Assembly (NCBI GenBank): GCA_016790165.1
Contig: JAEUPL010000006.1
Span: 248,001 to 312,000 of the forward strand
DNA length: 64,000 nt
From: Burkholderiales bacterium
Lineage (GTDB): Bacteria; Pseudomonadota; Gammaproteobacteria; Burkholderiales; Casimicrobiaceae
Reading direction: 5' to 3'
Positions 1 through 7,812 of the stretch are shown here, one piece after another. Every line of letters starts with the position of its first letter. The stretch's first letter is position 1. A program made the position numbers and the translations under genes. Under the pieces are notes generated by a model that was not told the origin of the DNA, did not search any database, and was given only the letters and a program-made list of their open reading frames with translations.

Positions 1-1163
1 CCCAATCGAGTGACATGCGCGACGGCCGCGGTGTTGAATCGCCCATCCAGATGCAGGTCCCAACTGGCCAGCTTGCGCTGTTCGCCCTCGCTGCGGTAGT
101 CGTACACGTCTACGTCACCGTTGCCGCAAAGACCGGGGTAAACATAGGTGCTCGCGCTGCTGCAACCATCCGGAAACGCCAGCCGGTCGTTGATGCGCGA
201 CCATTGGCCATTCACGGCGACACGCGCGCTCCAGTCGGCATTGAAGCGATGATTGAGCGCCACCTCCGCCGCGCCGACCGTGGCCTGAAAAGGCAACGAC
301 CACGACTGGTTGTTCAGGTTGAGGCGCGGGTTGATCGGGCTGGGCAGCGTTTCGCCCACGCCATCGCCGTTGCGGTCGAGCAGCCCGAGACCGGGCACCG
401 AGCGCTGGCTCTTGCGGTGAAATTCCAGATCGACTGACGCGCCCGTCTGCGCGCTCAACGGCGTGGCCAGCGCGAGACTCACGAATTGGCGCTGGCCGTT
501 CGCGTGGTCGAACTGCGGATGCAGGTTTTCCGCGGCCACGTTCAGCCGCAGGCTAAGCGCCCCCACGTTCGTATTGGCATCCACGTGCGCCTTGTGGCCG
601 CCGCGCTGATCCACGGCAACCGTCGCCGTGGTGAAGGCATCGCGCAGAGGGACTTTGGTGACGTAGTTGACCAGTCCGCCGGGCGCGGACACGCCCGACT
701 GCAGACCGGCGACGCCTTTGAGCACCTCGATCCGGTCCTTGTTCTCGAGCGCGATGGGGGCGTAGTTGGAGACCGACAACCCGTTGCGCCGGAAATTGCC
801 CGCCTGGTCGAGCAGAAAGCCGCGAACCGAGAGGCTCTCGATGTAGCCCGTGGTGTTGTAGGCGTCGGCCAGCGACGCATCCAGCTTGAGCACGCTGGAC
901 AGCGACTGCGTGCCGTTGGCGCTGAGCAGGTCGGCGCCGATCACGGTGATGCTCTGCGGCGTTTTCGCAATCGGGGCGCTGAATCCGCCGGCGTCGGCCT
1001 GGTCGGCGTCGAGCACCGGCGCGGATTTGCCGGTGAGCGTCACCGGCGCCACGCGTTCTGGGGCGGCCACAGGCTGTGCGTGGCTCGGTAGCGTAGCGAC
1101 TGCCGTCGCGAGCAGGGCCGCAGCGGCGCCGACGAACGCGTTGGGTTTCAGAGTGAGTGCCAT
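1..1163 (-). CDS. TonB-dependent outer-membrane receptor, N-terminal part (runs off window)
   Basis: The minus-strand frame is open from an ATG at 1163 to the window edge, so about 387 N-terminal residues are visible and the beta-barrel is incomplete. A signal peptide (about residues 1-30, ending SHAQ) precedes a plug domain with the usual landmarks: KTPQSITVIG, LSVRGF, and EVLKGVAGLQSGVSAPGG leading to LVNYVTK. These match the siderophore-receptor-like branch of TonB-dependent receptors, which import scarce ligands across the outer membrane using TonB/ExbBD energy. The leader carries a TPP riboswitch, so the ligand is more likely thiamine or a precursor than an iron chelate. That ligand assignment is inference; the family assignment is secure. 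GGAAGA lies just upstream of the start. Confidence 0.93.
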   Translation of the reverse strand, partial: MALTLKPNAFVGAAAALLATAVATLPSHAQPVAAPERVAPVTLTGKSAPVLDADQADAGGFSAPIAKTPQSITVIGADLLSANGTQSLSSVLKLDASLADAYNTTGYIESLSVRGFLLDQAGNFRRNGLSVSNYAPIALENKDRIEVLKGVAGLQSGVSAPGGLVNYVTKVPLRDAFTTATVAVDQRGGHKAHVDANTNVGALSLRLNVAAENLHPQFDHANGQRQFVSLALATPLSAQTGASVDLEFHRKSQRSVPGLGLLDRNGDGVGETLPSPINPRLNLNNQSWSLPFQATVGAAEVALNHRFNADWSARVAVNGQWSRINDRLAFPDGCSSASTYVYPGLCGNGDVDVYDYRSEGEQRKLASWDLHLDGRFNTAAVAHVTRL

Positions 1164-1232
1164 CGAAAATTCTTCCATCGACGGCAGGGGTGAGGGCACG
1201 GACAACCCCGGCGACATGCCGGATGAATCTGC

Positions 1233-1325
1233 GACGCTTCCCTGCGCAAGCATTACCTTGTTCAAGTTCCAGGGTGTCATCTCAGCCGAGGCGCACGTCT
1301 TGACGTGAACCACAGCACCCCTAGC
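1233..1325 (-). promoter_or_regulatory. TPP (THI-box) riboswitch
   Basis: Read on the minus strand, this segment has the thi-box landmarks in order: GGGGTGC (1315-1321), GGCTGAGA (1280-1287), ACACCC (about 1272-1277), a GAACTTGAAC-type stretch, GGTAATGC (1250-1257) and CGCAGGGAAGC (1236-1246). It lies about 70 nt upstream of the receptor ATG. Riboswitches of this class bind thiamine pyrophosphate and normally shut off thiamine synthesis or uptake genes. With no thiamine biosynthesis gene nearby, the receptor is the apparent target. Whether control is on translation or transcription cannot be told; no clear U-tract follows. Confidence 0.93.
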
Positions 1326-1370
1326 GTGATGGCCGCGCAACAGCGGAACGATGCAGCGGCGACGGGAGAT

Positions 1371-1376
1371 ATTGTA
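1371..1376 (-). promoter_or_regulatory. Candidate -10 box for the TPP riboswitch transcript
   Basis: TACAAT on the minus strand lies about 45 nt before the conserved riboswitch core, a fitting position for a sigma70 -10 element with transcription starting near 1364. I see no convincing -35 hexamer. Confidence 0.4.
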
Positions 1377-1417
1377 GGCGGGGCAGCGAGTCCGCATCGC
1401 GCGGGTGCCCACGGAAC

Positions 1418-1533
1418 AGCTTTTTGCCCTAAACGACAGGCATACGGTGCATAGCGGTCCGTTTTTTACAATATCAACTATGTGCAAAAAGCGCATGCAA
1501 CGACTATCTAGCAGCCGTTGCCGCCGAAAAGCT
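1418..1533. repeat. 116-bp dispersed repeat, copy C (divergent)
   Basis: The segment begins AGCTTTTTGCCCTAAACGAC and ends with CCGTTGCCGCCGAAAAGCT, which are similar inverted termini around an AT-rich middle. It has the same layout and length as the copies at 20010, 25714 and 52329, and runs in the same orientation as the 20010 copy. It is the least similar member. It lies between the divergent receptor and DUF2157 genes. Confidence 0.6.
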
Positions 1534-1655
1534 GTTTGCATCGTTTCACTTTGTGCGACGTGGAGTCACGCCTCGCGCGACTTCCGCGACGGGTGTCGGT
1601 CAGTGACCCGACGGTGGCTAGACTGCCGGCGAATTCACGAAAGGGAGCGCGACCG

Positions 1656-2915
1656 ATGAAGCGCAGCGATGTGGATACGTTGCACCACGACGGCATGATC
1701 TCCGAGGCCCAGCACGCGGCGATTGTTGCGCGCTATGCGCTGGACGCGCCCGGTGGCTCGCGGCTGGGCGGCATCTTCGCGATGATTGGCGCTGCGATTG
1801 CCATCGCCGGGGTGGCGCTGGTGATCTCGGCCAATTGGGCGGCGATTCCACGGCTGGTGAAGATCGCGGCGGCGGTGGTGCTGCTGATTGCGCTGCATGC
1901 GGGCGGATGGTCCGTGCGAACCCGAAACTACCCACGCATCGCGGCGGCGCTGCACATCGCAGGCAGCGTGATGTTTCTGCTCTGCATTGCGCTTCTCGGG
2001 CAGGTGTACAACCTGTCATCGCGGCCGCCCAACGCGATACTGCTGTGGACGCTGGGCATCGCGGCGTTGCCGTGGTTGTTGCAGTCGCGCGCACAGTTTG
2101 TGTTGCTGCTGGTTGCGGCGATGGTGTGGCTCCTGATGGAGGCAGACACCACCGACTCGTGGTTCTACTTGCAGGGAGATTTTGGTTTTTTCGCACCGGT
2201 GGTGTGGGCATGGATCGGCGCACTGCTCTTGGCGGTCGCGATGCTGCTCCGTGTGCTCAGCGCAGGTTCTCGCGCGCTACGCTTCGATACGACGGCGGAA
2301 TGGTGGGGGCTGGCGTTGCTCGGTGTGGCGCTCCTCATCTGCGTCGCAGGGTACAACGCGGCGGGCATCGGCCGCTTCGAGAAGTCGCACGCACACTGGA
2401 TGAACTACGCGCCGTTCTGGATGTCGGTGCTGGCAGTCGGGATTGCGGCGGCGTTCAGCTTCATGTCGCGCGTGCCGGATACCGCTGACGCATCAGCGCA
2501 CGGCACGCTTCTGCGGGCGGCGTGGGCCGCGCTTCTCGTCGCCGCCGTGCTGCTGCCGTGGTGGATTGCGCTCTCGCCGTATGTGTTCCATGCTGAGCGC
2601 TGGCAGCGCGGTACGCCACTCACCTGGGGCGCAAGCGCGTTGCTGCTGGCGTTGTCGCTGGTGCAGATTCAGCGCGGCGTGGCACGCGGCTCGCGCGCAC
2701 TGGTGAACCTCGGGCTCGCATTCGTCGCGCTCAACATTGCCGTGGCGTACGCGCAGCTGTTCGGCAGCATGATGAACACCGGCATCACTTTCGTCGTGAC
2801 GGGTGTGCTGCTTGTACTGTTGTCGTGGTTCCTCGAGCGATGGCGCAGGCGGCTCACGGCGCGCATGAACGCCGCGACAGCGGGTTCACGCATGACGGAG
2901 GCCAATCATGTCTAA
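1656..2915 (+). CDS. DUF2157 family membrane protein
   Basis: A 419-residue protein starting at MKRSDVDTLHHDG. The frame is open further upstream, but this ATG follows the purine-rich AAGGGAGCG and begins the typical DUF2157 N-terminus, a short soluble helical region with 'MISEAQHAAIVARY'. The rest is a series of roughly 12 hydrophobic segments from about residue 40, ending in a basic cytoplasmic tail (FLERWRRRLTARM). The biochemical role of the family is unknown. The stop overlaps the next gene by 8 nt, and DUF2157 with GDYXXLXY proteins is a recurring pair, so the two products probably work together in the inner membrane. Confidence 0.85.
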   Translation: MKRSDVDTLHHDGMISEAQHAAIVARYALDAPGGSRLGGIFAMIGAAIAIAGVALVISANWAAIPRLVKIAAAVVLLIALHAGGWSVRTRNYPRIAAALHIAGSVMFLLCIALLGQVYNLSSRPPNAILLWTLGIAALPWLLQSRAQFVLLLVAAMVWLLMEADTTDSWFYLQGDFGFFAPVVWAWIGALLLAVAMLLRVLSAGSRALRFDTTAEWWGLALLGVALLICVAGYNAAGIGRFEKSHAHWMNYAPFWMSVLAVGIAAAFSFMSRVPDTADASAHGTLLRAAWAALLVAAVLLPWWIALSPYVFHAERWQRGTPLTWGASALLLALSLVQIQRGVARGSRALVNLGLAFVALNIAVAYAQLFGSMMNTGITFVVTGVLLVLLSWFLERWRRRLTARMNAATAGSRMTEANHV

Positions 2916-3474
2916 GCGCACCTTGATCGGCCTCATCCTCGTCATCGCAGCGCAAGTGCTTTGGGTCGTTGCCACTACAGTGATCAAGGAAGATGCGCAC
3001 GCCACCGGGCGGCGCATCCTGCTCGAAACGCGCCCCGTCGATCCACGTGACCTGCTGCGCGGTGACTACCTGATTCTCAACTACAACATTTCGACCATCC
3101 CGCGCGACATGCTGCGCGGCGCGGTGCCCGAAATTGTGCTCGGCAAAACGATCTACGTTTCGCTCGTCCCGGCGGGCAGGTTCTATCGCGTGGAATACGC
3201 GAGCTTCCAGCCCATTGCGTCACCCAACGCCAACAGCGCCGCCGTCGTCGTGCGCGGCACGGTCGACGAACGCTTCCGCTGGATGCGCGGCAACGCCGAC
3301 GCCGACAGCAAAGCCGTACCTGTCATGTACGGCATCGAGCGCTACTACGTGCCCGAAGGCGAAGGCAACCCCAAAGGCACGCTCACGGTTGAAGCCTCCA
3401 TCACGGGCAGCGGCGAGGCGCTGATCCGCGAACTGCTCGTGGACGGTAAACCGTTTGCGCAACGGGTGCGGTAG
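2908..3474 (+). CDS. GDYXXLXY-domain membrane-anchored protein
   Basis: A 188-residue protein with one N-terminal membrane segment (about residues 5-23) followed by an extracytoplasmic domain. The name-giving motif reads RGDYLILNY (about residues 50-58), preceded by ETRPVDPRDLL. The function of the family is not known. The start ATG lies inside the last codons of the DUF2157 gene, which implies translational coupling. The family usually accompanies DUF2157 or DUF4401 membrane proteins, as it does here. Confidence 0.88.
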   Translation: MSKRTLIGLILVIAAQVLWVVATTVIKEDAHATGRRILLETRPVDPRDLLRGDYLILNYNISTIPRDMLRGAVPEIVLGKTIYVSLVPAGRFYRVEYASFQPIASPNANSAAVVVRGTVDERFRWMRGNADADSKAVPVMYGIERYYVPEGEGNPKGTLTVEASITGSGEALIRELLVDGKPFAQRVR

Positions 3475-3475
3475 G

Positions 3476-4000
3476 GTGATCACACGCGCCACCACCACCG
3501 GGCCGTGCGCCGCAGTCGTCGCAGCCTGCTCGACCCAGGTTCGCTCGCGCCTCGCCACGCTGCTTCGGGCAATTCTCTTGAGCCTTTTCGTCGTTGCCTC
3601 CACCGTGCAGGCACAGACGCCCGCTCAGTGGGAGATCGTCGGCCGATGGTCGGCGGATGCGCGGCTGTTTGACATGCATATCCGGGCGAGCACCACGCCA
3701 CTCGCGGCAGAGTTGGTCATTGCGGCGGATCTTTCGCTCAGCGGGCAGATCGGGGACGCAACGATGGCATCGAGCTCGCCGGTCGCGAAAACGCCAACAC
3801 GGCTCGAATACCGAATTCGTCTGAACCGACCGGTGCATGCGCATCCCGACCTGGGCAAGGACCATCTGATCGTCATCATTACGCGTCGCGATGGACCGGA
3901 CGGTCCCGTCCTCGACGCCGACTTTCACCTCAAGTCGCGCTTTGGCTTCGATCCGACCCTGCGCGTGGGGCATTTCGACGCGGTGCGTGTCGTGCCGTAG
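3476..4000 (+). CDS. Small exported protein of unknown function
   Basis: The start is uncertain. The frame begins near 3455, the first GTG after the previous stop is at 3476, and a still later start near LLRAILL is possible. A hydrophobic signal (LLRAILLSLFVVASTVQAQ) predicts export with cleavage after AQA, leaving about 130 residues rich in beta-type sequence. I recognise no domain. It follows the GDYXXLXY gene directly and may share its transcript. Confidence 0.6.
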   Translation: MITRATTTGPCAAVVAACSTQVRSRLATLLRAILLSLFVVASTVQAQTPAQWEIVGRWSADARLFDMHIRASTTPLAAELVIAADLSLSGQIGDATMASSSPVAKTPTRLEYRIRLNRPVHAHPDLGKDHLIVIITRRDGPDGPVLDADFHLKSRFGFDPTLRVGHFDAVRVVP

Positions 4001-4066
4001 CCTGCTCATTCACGCTTCGCATTAAACTCCGCGCTGCAAAAAACAACTGCGCGGCGGGGTGTCGGG

Positions 4067-5524
4067 ATGTTGCTCGGGTTTGTCTTTCTCTATCTGCTGG
4101 TGACCATTGGCATTGGCCTGTGGGCGGCGCGGCGCGTGAAGAACACGGCGGACTATGCCATCGCCGGTCGTCACCTGCCGCTGATCATGATTGTGACCAC
4201 CACCTTTGCGACGTGGTTTGGCAGCGAGACGGTGCTGGGCATCGGCGCGAAATTCGTGCAGGGCAATCTCGGCACCGTGGTGGAAGACCCGTTTGGCGCG
4301 TCGTTCTGCCTGATATTCGTGGGGCTTTTCTTCGCGGCGCGGCTCTACAAGCAGACGCTCCTGACCATCAGCGACTACTACCGCCAGCGCTTCGGCAAGT
4401 CGGTGGAAATTCTTTGTTCGATCATCATCATGCTGAGCTATCTTGGGTGGGTGGCGGCGCAGGTGACTGCGCTCGGGCTGGTGTTCAACATCCTGTCCGG
4501 CGGCGCGATCAGCTTTGAGTGGGGCATGGTGATCGGCGTCGCCTCGATCCTCATCTACACGCTCTTTGGCGGCATGTGGAGCGTGGCGCTCACCGATTTC
4601 ATCCAGATGATTGTGTTGGTGGTTGGGCTCTCAATCATTGCGGTGATGGCCGGCAACATGGCGGGTGGTGCCGACAAGGTGATTGCCTACGCGCAGAGCA
4701 AAGACATGCTGCGCTTCCTGCCCGAGCCGAATATGAAGGACATGCTGTTCTTCGTCGGCGCAGCAATCACCATGATGCTCGGCTCAATTCCGCAGCAGGA
4801 TGTGTTTCAGCGGGTGATGTCGGCCAAGGACATCAAGGCGGCGACGCGCGGGCCGGTCATAGGTGGAATCTGCTATCTCTTGTTCGCCTTTGTGCCGATG
4901 TTCCTCGTCGTCGCAGCGATCATCGTGATGCCCGAAAAGGCGACCGAAATGCTCAAGAGCGACCCGCAGAAGATCCTGCCGACATTGGTGCTGGAGCACA
5001 TGCCCTTTGTGGCGCAAGTCATCTTCTTTGGTGCACTGCTCTCGGCCATCAAATCCTGCGCCTCGGCGACGTTGCTCGCGCCGAGCGTGACTTTCGTCGA
5101 AAACGTGTACAAGCAGTTCAACAAGCATTTGAGCGATCAGCAAACGCTGAAGGCCATGCGTATCGCCGTGCTCGTGTTTTCGATGTTCGTGCTCGGGTAT
5201 GCGATGTGGGCACGTGGCAAACCAATCTACGACATGGTCTCCGGCGCGTATCAGGTCACGCTCGTTGGCGCGTTCATCCCGCTGGTGTTTGGCCTGTACT
5301 GGAAACGCGCCACCACGCAAGGAGCGGTCGCGTCGATCGTGTTTGGCGTAGGCACGTGGCTCCTGATCATGGCCGTGCCCGGCTGGAGCGAAGCGTTCCC
5401 GCAGCAGCTTGCGGGCGTGCTCGCGTCGCTGCTGGCGATGGTCGCGGGCTCCCTGCTGCCCCAGTGGATCGAAAACCACCGCGGACACATCCATCACTTC
5501 GTTGGGTCGCCGGAGAAGGCCTGA
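4067..5524 (+). CDS. Sodium:solute symporter (SSS family)
   Basis: A 485-residue protein with about 13 predicted membrane helices. The N-terminus LLGFVFLYLLVTIGIGLWAARR followed by DYAIAGRHLPL, then TTFATWFGSETVLG, is characteristic of the SSS family (PanF, PutP and choline-type relatives). A conserved GGMWSVALTDFIQ segment lies about residues 167-179. It imports a small organic solute with Na+. The substrate cannot be assigned from sequence, and no catabolic gene stands next to it. Confidence 0.9.
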   Translation: MLLGFVFLYLLVTIGIGLWAARRVKNTADYAIAGRHLPLIMIVTTTFATWFGSETVLGIGAKFVQGNLGTVVEDPFGASFCLIFVGLFFAARLYKQTLLTISDYYRQRFGKSVEILCSIIIMLSYLGWVAAQVTALGLVFNILSGGAISFEWGMVIGVASILIYTLFGGMWSVALTDFIQMIVLVVGLSIIAVMAGNMAGGADKVIAYAQSKDMLRFLPEPNMKDMLFFVGAAITMMLGSIPQQDVFQRVMSAKDIKAATRGPVIGGICYLLFAFVPMFLVVAAIIVMPEKATEMLKSDPQKILPTLVLEHMPFVAQVIFFGALLSAIKSCASATLLAPSVTFVENVYKQFNKHLSDQQTLKAMRIAVLVFSMFVLGYAMWARGKPIYDMVSGAYQVTLVGAFIPLVFGLYWKRATTQGAVASIVFGVGTWLLIMAVPGWSEAFPQQLAGVLASLLAMVAGSLLPQWIENHRGHIHHFVGSPEKA

Positions 5525-5560
5525 GCCGTTGCGACGCCGGACACAGTCCGGCTTGCCGCT

Positions 5561-5726
5561 AGGGAAACGCTTAACAAGTCTGCGCGATACGTCGCGCGTC
5601 GGTTTGGGATGAGTTGGGAGTCGAAAATTTGGAGCCATAGCGGAGCTATGGCGAGAAATTTTTGACTCGCAGATCGCTCAAGCCCGACGATGCGACGTGC
5701 GCGTGGGACTTGTTCAGCGTTTCCCT
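5561..5726. repeat. Palindromic element with TIRs AGGGAAACGCTKAACAAGTC, full copy
   Basis: About 166 bp with near-perfect terminal inverted repeats: AGGGAAACGCTTAACAAGTC at the left, and GACTTGTTCAGCGTTTCCCT at the right. An inner inverted repeat (GTCGAAAATTTGGAGCCATAG against CTATGGCGAGAAATTTTTGAC, 5618-5666) forms a second long hairpin. The right end touches the stop codon of the minus-strand SDR gene. A shorter copy lacking the interior lies at 45464-45525. It looks like a MITE or a remnant of insertion-sequence ends, and may also terminate transcription between the two convergent genes. Confidence 0.75.
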
Positions 5727-6483
5727 AGAACTTCAGCCGCTTGAAAATTCGCTCAGGCACGTGCTTGATGATCAGCATGATCAGTCGCCAGAAGCCGGGC
5801 AGATAAACCACGTCGCGCTGTCGGGTGATGGCCCTGATGATGCCCTGCGCAATGGTCTCCGGTGTGGTCCACAGCGCACCCTTGTTGGCGATGTGCGCGG
5901 TCATCGGTGAATCGATGAAGCCCGGCAGCACCGTCATGATGTGCACGCCGCGCGTTGCCATCCGCGCCCTGAGACCAGAGCAAAACGCGCTGAGTCCCGC
6001 CTTGGCGGCACCATAAACGTGGTTGCTGCCGCGACCGCGGTCGCCGGCCACGGACGAGATGGCAACCACGGTGCCGCCGCCCGCACGTTCGCAGGCGAGT
6101 GCCAGTTGTTGCACCCATTGCGCGGCACTCACGAAGTTGAGCGTGAGTTCGTACTCAAGATACTGAGCGCTCGCTTCTGATCGTGCCGAATCGCTGAGAC
6201 TGCCGTGCGCAATCAACGCGATGGTCGGCGACGCGATAGCACAGACAGTTTCGATGAAGGCGGTGTCTGCCAGATCGCCTACCTGGGTGTCGACCGACGC
6301 GGCGCCGCGTAAACGCGCGTCTGCGGCGACGCGCTCCAGCGCATCCCGATTGCGCCCCACCAGCACAAGACGCGCACGCTGGTGCGCCCAATGCCGAATC
6401 GCTGCCTGCGCAACGGCCGAGGTTGCGCCCACGACCACCACGTCTCGCGGGGCAGTGAGCGGGGCTGCTTGCGATTGACTCAT
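5725..6483 (-). CDS. SDR-family oxidoreductase, DprE2-like
   Basis: A 252-residue short-chain dehydrogenase. The nucleotide-binding turn is GATSAVAQA (about residues 18-26), the catalytic Ser is in VAISSVAGDRGRG, and the YxxxK pair is YGAAK (about 158-162). The C-terminal helix FWRLIMLIIKHVPERIFKRL is a membrane-associating feature seen in DprE2-type reductases. The start overlaps the stop of the FAD oxidoreductase by 4 nt. In mycobacteria, DprE1 and DprE2 together epimerise decaprenylphosphoryl-ribose to arabinose. Here a polyprenyl-linked sugar epimerase is plausible, but the substrate is unknown. Confidence 0.82.
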   Translation of the reverse strand: MSQSQAAPLTAPRDVVVVGATSAVAQAAIRHWAHQRARLVLVGRNRDALERVAADARLRGAASVDTQVGDLADTAFIETVCAIASPTIALIAHGSLSDSARSEASAQYLEYELTLNFVSAAQWVQQLALACERAGGGTVVAISSVAGDRGRGSNHVYGAAKAGLSAFCSGLRARMATRGVHIMTVLPGFIDSPMTAHIANKGALWTTPETIAQGIIRAITRQRDVVYLPGFWRLIMLIIKHVPERIFKRLKF

Positions 6484-7793
6484 GCCTTGAGGTCTCCAGT
6501 GACCCGCCGCCAGAACGACGAGGAAATCAACGGATCGCGCGCAGCCTCCAGCTCGTGCCAGCGCGGAAAGAAACGGCGGAACATCGCGGGTGACATTCGT
6601 GCGTCCTTGGCTGGGTAGACGCGCCCTCCCGCGTCGGCGACCATCGCATCGGCTTCATCGAGCGCACGCCGGTCGTCACTGCCCGGCGCGGGCACGTCCA
6701 GCGCGACGGTGGTGCCGGCCATCGGGAAGCTCAACCATCCAGGCGACGGCAGGTCGCCGAAGGTCTTGATCACTGCGAGATAGCTCGCGACACCCGCTTC
6801 GCGTAGATGCGCGAGGATGCGCGGTATGGTCTCCCGCGCGCCGACCGTGGGCACGACGAACTGATACTGAATGAACCCGCGACGACCATAGGCGCGGTTC
6901 CACCCGTTGACCGCATCCAGCGGGAAGAAGAACGGCCAGATCGGAATCACGGAGCGCTGCGCGGTTTTGATCGAGTGCAGGCGGTAGTACAAGGCATTGA
7001 AGGCCCGTGCGCTGCAGCGACCGAGCACCCATTGCGGCGCATCGATCGGCAGCATCAGGCGTGTGGGCTGTGGCACGAGCCATTCATCGGGGCCTTCGCA
7101 ATGACGGCCGCGAAAGAACACGCCACGCAGATTGCGGTCGAGCGTGTCGATCCAACCGACGGTGTACTCCCACGTCTTGCTCTCGGCATCGAGGGCGAGG
7201 TAGTCGGCAATGCCTCCGGCGCCGCGCTCGCCACCGAAGAGACGGACTTCCTGTTCGATGCCGGGGCCGGGCACCGCCTTGAGCCGAAGCGAGGCTTCGA
7301 GGATCAACCCGGTGAGACCAAGGCCGCCGATGGTTGCGGAGTACAAGGTGTCATCGCCGCTCAACGTCAGTGAGCTCGACACGTCGCTGCGCATGAGCGA
7401 GAGTGACTCGACGAAGCGACCGAAGCTGCCTGCGACGTGATGATTCTTGCCGTGCACGTCATTTGCCAGGGCGCCACCGACGGTGACGAAGCGTGTGCCG
7501 GGAACGACCGGCAGAAACCAGCCGCGCGGCAGCAGGGTTTGGGCAATGTCGGCCAGCGTCGCACCGGATTCGCAGCGCAGTACGCCGCGCGCGTGGTCAA
7601 AAGCCAGCAAGCGATCACGCCGAAAGTTGTGCAACAGCGTGCCGCCGTCGTTGAGGCACACGTCGCCATAGCTGCGCCCGAGGCCGCGCGGCAGAAACGG
7701 TGTCGACGGCAGTTGCGAGCCGTCAGCGAACGCATGGGTATGCGTTGGCCGATAGCCGCGGCCCCAGGGTTGATCGAGCGAGAGCGGATTCAC
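6480..7793 (-). CDS. FAD-binding oxidoreductase, DprE1-like
   Basis: I chose the GTG at 7793, 19 nt after the ubiB stop, giving 437 residues; the frame upstream of it overlaps ubiB and has no family resemblance. The PCMH-type FAD domain shows FLPRGLGRSYGDVCLNDGG (about 25-43) and VGGALANDVHGKNHH (about 105-119), both close to decaprenylphosphoryl-ribose oxidase DprE1. The C-terminal part contains GRRGFIQYQFVVP and GWLSFPMAGTTVALDVP, as in the family. It sits between ubiB and a DprE2-like SDR on one transcript. The probable reaction is oxidation of a lipid-linked pentose 2'-hydroxyl; the true substrate is unproven. Confidence 0.83.
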   Translation of the reverse strand: MNPLSLDQPWGRGYRPTHTHAFADGSQLPSTPFLPRGLGRSYGDVCLNDGGTLLHNFRRDRLLAFDHARGVLRCESGATLADIAQTLLPRGWFLPVVPGTRFVTVGGALANDVHGKNHHVAGSFGRFVESLSLMRSDVSSSLTLSGDDTLYSATIGGLGLTGLILEASLRLKAVPGPGIEQEVRLFGGERGAGGIADYLALDAESKTWEYTVGWIDTLDRNLRGVFFRGRHCEGPDEWLVPQPTRLMLPIDAPQWVLGRCSARAFNALYYRLHSIKTAQRSVIPIWPFFFPLDAVNGWNRAYGRRGFIQYQFVVPTVGARETIPRILAHLREAGVASYLAVIKTFGDLPSPGWLSFPMAGTTVALDVPAPGSDDRRALDEADAMVADAGGRVYPAKDARMSPAMFRRFFPRWHELEAARDPLISSSFWRRVTGDLKA

Positions 7794-7812
7794 TCTGGCG
7801 CCGCTGCACGGC

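Noticed and set aside
1233-1325. Cobalamin riboswitch for the TonB-dependent receptor
   Set aside because: This was the first guess for a TonB-receptor leader, but the B12-box core is absent and the motifs match the TPP thi-box in order.
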